A stretch of 64,000 nucleotides of DNA, from the NCBI RefSeq assembly GCF_017311415.1, contig NZ_JAEKIS010000004.1:124001-188000 (forward strand), in the 5' to 3' direction. The notes under the pieces were generated by a model. It worked only from the letters and a program-made list of their open reading frames with translations. It was not told where the DNA came from and ran no database searches. Position 1 is the stretch's first letter; the number at the start of each line of letters is the position of its first letter. The stretch is from Salipiger abyssi (GTDB lineage: Bacteria; Pseudomonadota; Alphaproteobacteria; Rhodobacterales; Rhodobacteraceae). A program made the position numbers and the translations under genes. Positions 17,079 to 23,829 of this stretch are shown one piece after another.

Positions 17079-18424
17079 GGCCTGTCCTTCGGTACGGCGA
17101 AATAATCCATGGTGTTGCGGTAAGGCGTGCTGTCGGCGACGCGGTAGCCGGCCTTGCGGCACCAGCGCTGGACAAAGCCCATCACGTTGGGCCGCAGCAC
17201 CTCGACCCAGATCACCGGGCGGTCGCGGGCGATCAGTTCCGCCGCACCGTCGAGCACTTCCAGCTCCATTCCCTCGGCGTCGATCTTGATGAAATCGACC
17301 CTGTCCTCGCCCAAAAGCGCATCCAGTGAGCGGGTTTCGATGCCACCATCCTCGGCGGCGACCAGCCGTGTGGCGCCGAGGTTGTCGGCGTCAGCGGTCT
17401 CGGCCACGAAGCGCCCTTCGCCCGCCCCGGCACCCAGCCCCATGCCCCGCCGGTCGATCACATCGTTCAGCCCGTTCGCGGCGATATTGGCGTCGAGCAG
17501 CGCCAGCGCCTCGGGGTTGGGCTCTACCGGGTAGATCTTCGATGCGCCGAGATGGCGGGCATACCAGACGACGTGATTGCCGATATTCGCTCCAACCTCG
17601 ACGATGCGCGGCGCCGGGCGGTCGATCAGCTTCTTCAGCTTTTCCAGCGAGTCCGTCTCGAAATAGCGGCCCTGAAGATAAGCCGCCTGAATGAGATCCC
17701 CGGGATTGGTGAGCCGCATCCGCACCGGCGCCGCGCCACCGTCGTCGAACTCCGCCCAGGCGGTGACCTCGGCGAGCTGCGCTTTCCATTGCTGCTGAAC
17801 AGAGCGCGCCCAGTCGGCGCCGGTGGCCGAGCGCGGGCCGGTCGAATGCTGGCCGCGCTGGTTGACGAAAAAGATCTCGGGCCGCTTGGCGCAGCGCGCC
17901 TCCGCCCAGAGTGTGCAGTAGAATTTGTAATCCTCGCCGGTATCCATCGCGGTGTCGAACCCGACCCGCGCCGCCAGCGCCGTGCGGAAGAAGCCGCCGA
18001 TCTGCACCGCGTTATAGGGCTGCACCGAAAGGAACGCCTCGCGCGTGTCGATGCGCTCCGGCTGGCCCTCGCGAAGCTGCGGCTCGCCGCCCGCATCCAG
18101 CGTGCAGATCAGACCCCACACCGCCTCAAGATCGGGTTCGGCCTCGATCACCCGCCCAAAGGCCTCGAACGCATTCGGCGTCAGGATGTCGTCGGCATCG
18201 AGGAAGAACACCCAGTCCACGCCTTCGGCCAGCGCCCGCTGCAACGCCTCGTTGCGCCGCGCCGAGCGTCCGTGCCGGCCCTGTGTGTCGTCCATCGCAT
18301 AATGGCGGATCTCGGAGAACGGCCCCGTGTTCCACGCCTCGGCCTGCGCAACCGACGGCGCACAGACCTGCTGGAACAGCGCCTCGTGGCCCGGGCCGAC
18401 CGGCGTGATGATGGCGCAGATCAC
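17075..18424 (-). CDS. Fusion of GT2 glycosyltransferase and FkbM-type methyltransferase
   Basis: The 449-residue protein is a two-domain enzyme. Residues 1-220 are a GT-A family 2 glycosyltransferase, with the DxD-type motif WVFFLDADDILTPNAFEAFG. Residues about 255-445 are a FkbM-like SAM-dependent methyltransferase (PRIVEVGANIGNHVVWYARH, YPVEPNPEALALLDANIAAN, then DFIKIDAEGMELEVLDGA). It overlaps both neighbours by 4 bp, forming a tightly coupled three-gene cassette. The likely job is to add and methylate a sugar on a surface structure; placement inside the flagellar locus suggests flagellar glycan, which is inference. Confidence 0.87.
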   Translation of the reverse strand: MICAIITPVGPGHEALFQQVCAPSVAQAEAWNTGPFSEIRHYAMDDTQGRHGRSARRNEALQRALAEGVDWVFFLDADDILTPNAFEAFGRVIEAEPDLEAVWGLICTLDAGGEPQLREGQPERIDTREAFLSVQPYNAVQIGGFFRTALAARVGFDTAMDTGEDYKFYCTLWAEARCAKRPEIFFVNQRGQHSTGPRSATGADWARSVQQQWKAQLAEVTAWAEFDDGGAAPVRMRLTNPGDLIQAAYLQGRYFETDSLEKLKKLIDRPAPRIVEVGANIGNHVVWYARHLGASKIYPVEPNPEALALLDANIAANGLNDVIDRRGMGLGAGAGEGRFVAETADADNLGATRLVAAEDGGIETRSLDALLGEDRVDFIKIDAEGMELEVLDGAAELIARDRPVIWVEVLRPNVMGFVQRWCRKAGYRVADSTPYRNTMDYFAVPKDRP

Positions 18425-19467
18425 CGGCGCGACCGCGGCGCCTCTGAGGCGACCTGCTGCGGAAGCAGATCGCTGAGCCCGGCAGGCATCTCGACCGCGT
18501 TGATCATCGTGCCAGTCGCCACGCCGAGCCCGGCCAGCGCTACCAGGGCGGCGCGCGCCGGGGTGAAGAAACGGCGGCGTTTTTTGGCCGGAACAGGCTC
18601 TGTTTCGGTCACCTCGGGCTGCGGAATCGCAGCGCCCGGCGCCACAAAGACACCCTGGGCTGTCACCGTCACCTCAGCCAGGCGCGGCCCCTTGGCGAAA
18701 CGCTGGCGCAGGCCCTCGGGGAAGAAGCTTTCGGGGATGTCGATCACCAGCGGGTCGCCCAGTTCCCAGCCGTCGACCGCCTTGCGCGGCAGCACGAAGC
18801 GCGAGAAATCGTCACGAAAACCGACCTCCTGCACCAGCTGCGTGCGGGTCTTGATGGTCACCTGCTCGGGCGCCAGCATGAGACGCACGCCGCGATGATC
18901 GAGGCTCAGCTCACCCTCGGCGATGCGGCATTCGCGATCCTTCACCGCCTCGGCGGCGGCGTAGCCCTCGGGCATGCTGGAGGCCGGTTTCGGCTCTTTC
19001 GGGGTGCGCCGCCCGGCATCGCGGATCTCTGAGAAATGCAGACGCGGGCGCCAGCGGAAGGGCTCCAGAGCCTTCTGCACCGAGGCAGGGGTGGGCGCTG
19101 CGGATTCGGCAGCCTTGGCCTTGCGGGTCTTTTCGAACTGGTAGTTGATCAGGTAGTCAGCGGCCATCTCGGCCAGATCCGTCTCGTCCTCGACCAGCGC
19201 CAGCAGTTTCTGTTCATCGGAGAACATCACGCGCCGCGTCGGATAGCCCTCCACCGCCGGCACCACCGCGAACTCGCCCGGCGGGCAGTCCAGCACCGCA
19301 CCGGCCTTGCGGAACACCGCCTTACCCTCTTCGCGATGATGCAGAAGCATCTCGCAAGTGCCCGCGTCGTCGAGACACAGGACCAGCCCGATCTCTTCCG
19401 GCCAGTCCGTAAAGACGCTCATGAGGTCGGCGGCCTCAAAGAAATACGCGAGTTTTTCGGCGATCAT
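18421..19467 (-). CDS. Hypothetical protein with a near-C-terminal membrane span, first gene of the glycosylation cassette
   Basis: I do not recognise this 348-residue protein. The N-terminal 110 residues look globular (LAYFFEAADLMSVFTDWPEE). A Lys/Pro-rich linker follows, then a beta-rich middle, a basic stretch KKRRRFF, and a hydrophobic segment (ARAALVALAGLGVATGTMIN, about residues 300-320) close to the C-terminus. It overlaps the GT2-FkbM gene by 4 bp (ATGA). It is divergent from motA across a 138-bp AT-rich gap carrying a CtrA-like box, so the cassette may be co-regulated with motility. Confidence 0.72.
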   Translation of the reverse strand: MIAEKLAYFFEAADLMSVFTDWPEEIGLVLCLDDAGTCEMLLHHREEGKAVFRKAGAVLDCPPGEFAVVPAVEGYPTRRVMFSDEQKLLALVEDETDLAEMAADYLINYQFEKTRKAKAAESAAPTPASVQKALEPFRWRPRLHFSEIRDAGRRTPKEPKPASSMPEGYAAAEAVKDRECRIAEGELSLDHRGVRLMLAPEQVTIKTRTQLVQEVGFRDDFSRFVLPRKAVDGWELGDPLVIDIPESFFPEGLRQRFAKGPRLAEVTVTAQGVFVAPGAAIPQPEVTETEPVPAKKRRRFFTPARAALVALAGLGVATGTMINAVEMPAGLSDLLPQQVASEAPRSRR

Positions 19468-19537
19468 GATGGTGAGCCCCGCACTGTTCTTCTATTTGAT
19501 TAATCTATCCTTGTTTATGCTTGAAAGAAAGTCAAAT

Positions 19538-19552
19538 TTACTTATGATTTAA
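19538..19552. promoter_or_regulatory. CtrA-like binding site in the motA divergent promoter
   Basis: The plus strand reads TTAC-TTATGAT-TTAA followed by C, one base from the consensus TTAA-N7-TTAAC. It is 53 bp before the motA ATG and 71 bp before the divergent glycosylation cassette. The TTAC-N7-TTAA form is the same as at the flgE site. Confidence 0.6.
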
Positions 19553-19605
19553 CATGAATTGCCGGATCAGTCCGGCGCGCGAAACCAGAACAGAGACCAC
19601 ATCCA

Positions 19606-20472
19606 ATGACGCTGATTCTCGGACTTGTCCTTGTGTTTGGCCTTGTTTTCGGGGGGTTCATCCTGTCGGGAGGCAAGATGGACATCGTGCTGCACGCCCT
19701 GCCCTTCGAAGGTATGATGATCGGCGGCGCGGCCCTCGGTGCCTTTGTGATCGCCAACAGTCTCGATGTCATCAAAAGCTCCTTTGCGGGCGTCTTCAAG
19801 GTGCTCAAGGGGCCGAAATGGAAGGCCAAGGATTATAGCGATCTGCTGAATCTGCTGTTCGAGCTGACGCGGATCTACAAGGCCAAAGGCATTCTGGCGC
19901 TCGACAGCCATATTGAATCGCCCAAGGACAGCGAGATTTTTTCCCGCTACCCACGCATCGCCGCGGATCACTTCGCCATCGATCTGATCCGCGACAGTTT
20001 CCGCATGCTGTCCATGCAGTTCGATGATAAATACGCCACTGAAGACGTGATCAACCGCAAGATCAAAAAGCATCACCATGAGTCGCTGGCCTCGGTCCAT
20101 GCGATTCAGGCGGTGGCCGACGGGCTGCCCGCCATCGGCATCGTTGCGGCCGTTCTGGGTGTGATCAAGACCATGTCCTCGATCGACCAGCCGCCCGAGA
20201 TCCTCGGGGGCATGATCGGCGGCGCGCTCGTGGGCACGTTCCTCGGCGTGTTCCTGGCCTATTGCATGGTTCAGCCGGTCTCGGGCCGTCTGAACCAGAT
20301 CGAGGAAGAGGACAGCGCCTTTTACCACATCATCCGCGATGTGTTCGTGGCGATGGTCTCAGATCATCCGCCCAGCATCTGTGTCGAAATCGGGCGCGGA
20401 AATATTCCGACCCGGATGCAGCCCGATTTCTATGCGGTCGAGGCCGCGCAGAAAGAGCTGCCCGCCGCATGA
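19606..20472 (+). CDS. motA: Flagellar stator protein MotA
   Basis: MotA forms the proton channel with MotB. The 288-residue protein has four membrane segments: residues 1-20 (LILGLVLVFGLVFGGFILSG), about 34-50, and the pair around VADGLPAIGIVAAVLGVIKT and GGALVGTFLGVFLAYCMVQP. It also has the cytoplasmic loop with charged residues that contact FliG. The conserved Pro-containing motif PAIGIVAAVLGVIKTM is diagnostic of MotA. It begins a three-gene operon with overlapping downstream genes. Confidence 0.96.
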   Translation: MTLILGLVLVFGLVFGGFILSGGKMDIVLHALPFEGMMIGGAALGAFVIANSLDVIKSSFAGVFKVLKGPKWKAKDYSDLLNLLFELTRIYKAKGILALDSHIESPKDSEIFSRYPRIAADHFAIDLIRDSFRMLSMQFDDKYATEDVINRKIKKHHHESLASVHAIQAVADGLPAIGIVAAVLGVIKTMSSIDQPPEILGGMIGGALVGTFLGVFLAYCMVQPVSGRLNQIEEEDSAFYHIIRDVFVAMVSDHPPSICVEIGRGNIPTRMQPDFYAVEAAQKELPAA

Positions 20473-20738
20473 TCCCCTGGCGTGCCCTCCCGCTGATCCT
20501 GCTGGCCGGGGCGGCGCTGGCCGCCGGCGCGCCGGAGGCGGAGGACAAGGAAGAAACCCCGAGTTTTGCCTCGGCGGCGGTGAGCGGTGAGTTCGACGCG
20601 CTGCCACCGAGCGGCAATGGCTATCCGCTGGCGGTGCTTGCCCGGATCCGCATCGCGCTTGGCGGCGAAGACCCGAACGCGGCACCGGCCGAAGAACTCC
20701 CGGCCGAAGAACACGAGGCACCCTCCAATGGCCACTGA
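20469..20738 (+). CDS. Small secreted acidic protein after motA
   Basis: The 89-residue protein starts at the ATG overlapping the motA stop (ATGA). It has a signal peptide (MIPWRALPLILLAGAALAAG) followed by a short acidic, Pro/Glu-rich chain ending EHEAPSNGH. No family is recognised. Coupling to motA and overlap (11 bp) with the FliJ-like gene support it as a real gene and suggest a periplasmic role around the stator, which is inference. Confidence 0.7.
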   Translation: MIPWRALPLILLAGAALAAGAPEAEDKEETPSFASAAVSGEFDALPPSGNGYPLAVLARIRIALGGEDPNAAPAEELPAEEHEAPSNGH

Positions 20739-21156
20739 GGGCGACCGGCGGCGGCTGCGTGCGCTTGAGATGATGGAGCGGATCAAGCGGCTAGATACCG
20801 AAGCACAGGCGCGCGAAACCGGCGCGCTGCGTGCGCGGATGGACCGGCTGGAGACCGAAAAACAGGCTCTGTTGCAGCGCCTTTCGGGGGAGTCGCATAT
20901 CGACGGGCTGGAAGGCGCGCCCTATCTGGGTCGTTTCATCCGGTCGATCCGGTCCGAGCTCGACCGGATCTCGCATGAGGCGGCCAAGCTGGCGCCGGAG
21001 CTTGCGCGCGCCGAGGACCGTTTGCGTGCCGCGCTTTCGGAACAGAAGACTTACGAGATCCTCCGGTTGACCCGGCTGACTGAGCTGCGCAAGGCAGCAA
21101 GAAAGCGCGAGGCGACGGCGCAGGACGAGCTCTCGCTGCTGCGCTGGAACCGCTGA
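20728..21156 (+). CDS. FliJ-like coiled-coil protein
   Basis: The 142-residue cytoplasmic protein is nearly all charged alpha helix (MERIKRLDTEAQARETGALR, then AEDRLRAALSEQKTYEILRL and ELRKAARKREATAQDELSLL), as expected for FliJ, the stalk of the flagellar export ATPase FliI. FliJ proteins are poorly conserved, so the name is tentative; another export chaperone is possible. The start at 20728 overlaps the small secreted gene. It ends the flagellar locus and is convergent with the ABC transporter. Confidence 0.65.
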   Translation: MATEGDRRRLRALEMMERIKRLDTEAQARETGALRARMDRLETEKQALLQRLSGESHIDGLEGAPYLGRFIRSIRSELDRISHEAAKLAPELARAEDRLRAALSEQKTYEILRLTRLTELRKAARKREATAQDELSLLRWNR

Positions 21157-21189
21157 CGCAGGGCCGGCCGGCCGTTCCACGGCTTCCGG

Positions 21190-22710
21190 TCAGTGGATTG
21201 CCGCGTACATGATCTTTTCCTCCGTCGCCTCGGACGAGGCCATCTCTTCCACGATCCGGCCGCCACGGGCCACGAGGACGCGGTCGGAGATCGACAGGAT
21301 TTCCGGCAGGTACGAGGAGATCACGATCACCGCCATGCCCCGGTCGGCAAGCTCGCGAATCGACCGGTGGATCTGCGGGATCGCGCCGACATCGACGCCG
21401 CGCGTGGGCTCGTCGAAAATCACCACCTTTGGGTCTTGCGCCAGAGACTTGGCGACCACGACTTTCTGCTGGTTGCCGCCGGAATACTCGATGATCTTCA
21501 GGCTGCGCTTGAGCGCCGAGATCCCAAGCGCCTCGACCCAACGGTCGGACACCTGCTTGCGCTCCTTCCGCGAATAGAGCCAGCGCCGATTCTTGGGCGA
21601 GGCGAGATGGCCCAGATAGATATTGTCGTCGGCGGTCATCGTCTCGAAGAAGCCGTCGAGCTTGCGGTCTTCGGTGATGTAGACGATGCCGTCGCGCACC
21701 GCCTGCCGGGGGACGCGGTAGCGGATCGGCTTGCCGTTGAGCAGGATCAGCCCGCCGCGCAGGAAGTTTCGCTTGCGCGCGCCGCAGATGATCTGGGCGA
21801 CCTCCGTGCGGCCCGCCCCCACCAATCCGGCCATGCCCACCACCTCGCCGGCATAGGCCGAGAAAGACATGTTCTTGACGACGCTGCCCATCGTCACGTT
21901 TTCCACGGTCAGAACACGGCTGTGCACATGCGGCGTTTCGGGTGCGGCTGGGCTTTCGCCGGTTAGCTCGACCTTGTTCATCGCGGTGACTTCGCGGCCC
22001 ACCATCAGCCGGATCACGCTTTCCCGCTCCAGCTCCTTCGCCGGCCCGGTATGCACCAGCTTGCCGTCACGAAGCACGGTGATCCGATCGGCCATCTCCA
22101 GCGCTTCTTCGAGCGCGTGGCTGATGAAAACAATGGCGACGCCCTGTGCGCGCAGGCGGTTGAAGAGATGGAATAGGTGCTGGATCTCCTCGGGCGTCAG
22201 GCTGGCGGTCGGCTCGTCGAAGATGATGACCCGGGCGTCATGCCGGACGGCGCGGGCGATCTCGACCATCTGCCGTTTCGCCGTACCCAGCGTCTCGACC
22301 AGCGCCAGCGGATCGACGTTGAAGTTCAGCGATTGCTGCGACTGCTGCGCGGCGATGTTGATCTTGCGGAAATCGGTGACGAGTTTTTCCATTCCGAGTT
22401 CGAGATTCTGCGCCACGGTCATCGACGGCACCAGGCTGGTTTCCTGATAGACCATCGCCACCCCGGCCTTCAGCGCCTCGCCGGGGGCGGCAAAGGAAAC
22501 CGGTTCGCCCGCCAGGACATATTCTCCGGACGAGAGCTGTACCGCACCCGCGATGATCTTGCAGAGCGTCGATTTGCCTGCGCCGTTTTCACCCAGAAGC
22601 GCGTGGATCTCGCCTGGGCGCAGATCGAAATCGACGCCCTCGATGGCATGCACGCCGCCATAGGTCTTGGTCCCCGCGACGATTTTCAGGATCGGCTCCA
22701 CCTCGCTCAT
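21190..22710 (-). CDS. CUT2-type sugar ABC importer, duplicated ATP-binding subunit
   Basis: The 506-residue protein has two fused nucleotide-binding domains, as in RbsA/XylG/MglA. Domain 1 has Walker A GENGAGKST and Walker B IIFDEPTASL. Domain 2 has a degenerate P-loop GLVGAGRTE, signature YSGGNQQKV and Walker B VVIFDEPTRGVDVG. This family energises uptake of sugars and related polar molecules. It is the last gene of a five-gene minus-strand operon and overlaps the beta-propeller gene by 4 bp. The longer frame to 23304 is an artefact; ATG at 22710 begins the conserved domain. Confidence 0.95.
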   Translation of the reverse strand: MSEVEPILKIVAGTKTYGGVHAIEGVDFDLRPGEIHALLGENGAGKSTLCKIIAGAVQLSSGEYVLAGEPVSFAAPGEALKAGVAMVYQETSLVPSMTVAQNLELGMEKLVTDFRKINIAAQQSQQSLNFNVDPLALVETLGTAKRQMVEIARAVRHDARVIIFDEPTASLTPEEIQHLFHLFNRLRAQGVAIVFISHALEEALEMADRITVLRDGKLVHTGPAKELERESVIRLMVGREVTAMNKVELTGESPAAPETPHVHSRVLTVENVTMGSVVKNMSFSAYAGEVVGMAGLVGAGRTEVAQIICGARKRNFLRGGLILLNGKPIRYRVPRQAVRDGIVYITEDRKLDGFFETMTADDNIYLGHLASPKNRRWLYSRKERKQVSDRWVEALGISALKRSLKIIEYSGGNQQKVVVAKSLAQDPKVVIFDEPTRGVDVGAIPQIHRSIRELADRGMAVIVISSYLPEILSISDRVLVARGGRIVEEMASSEATEEKIMYAAIH

Positions 22711-23828
22711 GCCGGAATCCTCCCTGTCTCGGTGTTTTCGGGTGTCATCGGCAGCCAAACAAGCTTTCGCCCGCCTTTCGACAGCACGATAAGCCGTCTG
22801 TCGCGCTCCACCATATCGGTGATCCCATGGGTCATGCCCGAGACCCGGCTGTGCAGGCTCTCGATGGCCTCGCCCTCTGCCGTCACCCGGGCGATTAGTC
22901 CGTAGGATCGCGGCGGCGCCCAGGGTTTCTGGATGCCCAGCTTCTTGATCCGCCCAACCTGGGTCGGTTCGCGGTAGTCGAAGTGATCGCCCATGGAGGG
23001 CCCGATCCAGAGCTCCGGCGCGATCTCCATCATCATCCGGGTCCGGAAAGCATCCTCGCGCAGCACGAATTCCGTTAGCTGCGTGCGCAGCGCGAAAAAT
23101 GCGATCCAGAAACCGCCCTCCGAGGCGGCGCGGATGCGCGACGGGTAGCCGGTGAAATTCTTCTGCAAGACCTGCATCCCGCTGCCGTCGCGCGCGATGC
23201 AGAGCAGACGGTGCGCCCAGGCCTCGGTGACCAGCAGCCGGTCGCCATCGGCCACCACGCCGGCGGGCCAGCGCAGGCCCCGGTGCAGGACGCGCGGTTG
23301 GCACAGCCCTGAGTCGCAGGCGATTACCCGCCCGGACCCTCGGTGTTTTTGCATCAGATCCCGCAGCCAGTCCTGCGGACCCACCGTTTGCGAGCCGTCG
23401 GTCAGAAAAACCTCTCCACCGGCATCGGTCGCAAGCGCGGTGACGCAGCCAAGAGGCGCGCCGTCCGCTTCGGTGAGACGGGCCTGTTCGGCGCCATCGC
23501 GGTCAAGTGCGACCACGCCGACCCCCGCAAGCGCGGCATAGATCAGCCCGTTGCCAAAGCTCAGCGCCCCGACCGGGGCCTCGCATTCGGCGAATTGCGT
23601 GGGGCTGCCGGGCGTGCCGGTGGAATAGCGGTATATGCGGTTGCCCGAAGATACGTATATCGCCCCCTCCGGGTCGGTGGTTAGGGCATCCGGGGCATCC
23701 AGTTCGGCAAAGGTGGTGGCCTCGTCCAGCCGTCCGTTCGGGGAAAAGCCGCCATCCAGAACCGGGATCGCATGCGGATCACGGTTCGGAAAGAAGATCC
23801 GCTCGGCAATTTCGCGCATCAGGGACAT
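22707..23828 (-). CDS. Stand-alone SMP-30/strictosidine-synthase-like beta-propeller with altered active site
   Basis: The 373-residue protein has propeller repeats (DALTTDPEGAIYVSSGNRIY, ALATDAGGEVFLTDGSQT, GVVADGDRLLVTEAWAHRLL). It aligns with the C-terminal domain of the adjacent permease fusion. At the positions where that domain has EGPEDV, FPNGV and FPDNI (metal/active-site Glu, Asn, Asp in SMP-30 relatives), this protein has DAPDAL, WPAGV and YPSRI. It is therefore probably not an active lactonase and may bind or regulate. There is no signal peptide. It lies 1 bp after the permease fusion and overlaps the ATPase gene. Confidence 0.85.
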   Translation of the reverse strand: MSLMREIAERIFFPNRDPHAIPVLDGGFSPNGRLDEATTFAELDAPDALTTDPEGAIYVSSGNRIYRYSTGTPGSPTQFAECEAPVGALSFGNGLIYAALAGVGVVALDRDGAEQARLTEADGAPLGCVTALATDAGGEVFLTDGSQTVGPQDWLRDLMQKHRGSGRVIACDSGLCQPRVLHRGLRWPAGVVADGDRLLVTEAWAHRLLCIARDGSGMQVLQKNFTGYPSRIRAASEGGFWIAFFALRTQLTEFVLREDAFRTRMMMEIAPELWIGPSMGDHFDYREPTQVGRIKKLGIQKPWAPPRSYGLIARVTAEGEAIESLHSRVSGMTHGITDMVERDRRLIVLSKGGRKLVWLPMTPENTETGRIPA

Positions 23829-23829
23829 A

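Noticed and set aside
21190-23304. 704-codon version of the ABC ATPase
   Set aside because: Its first 198 codons overlap the propeller gene and lack homology; the conserved ATPase starts at 22710.
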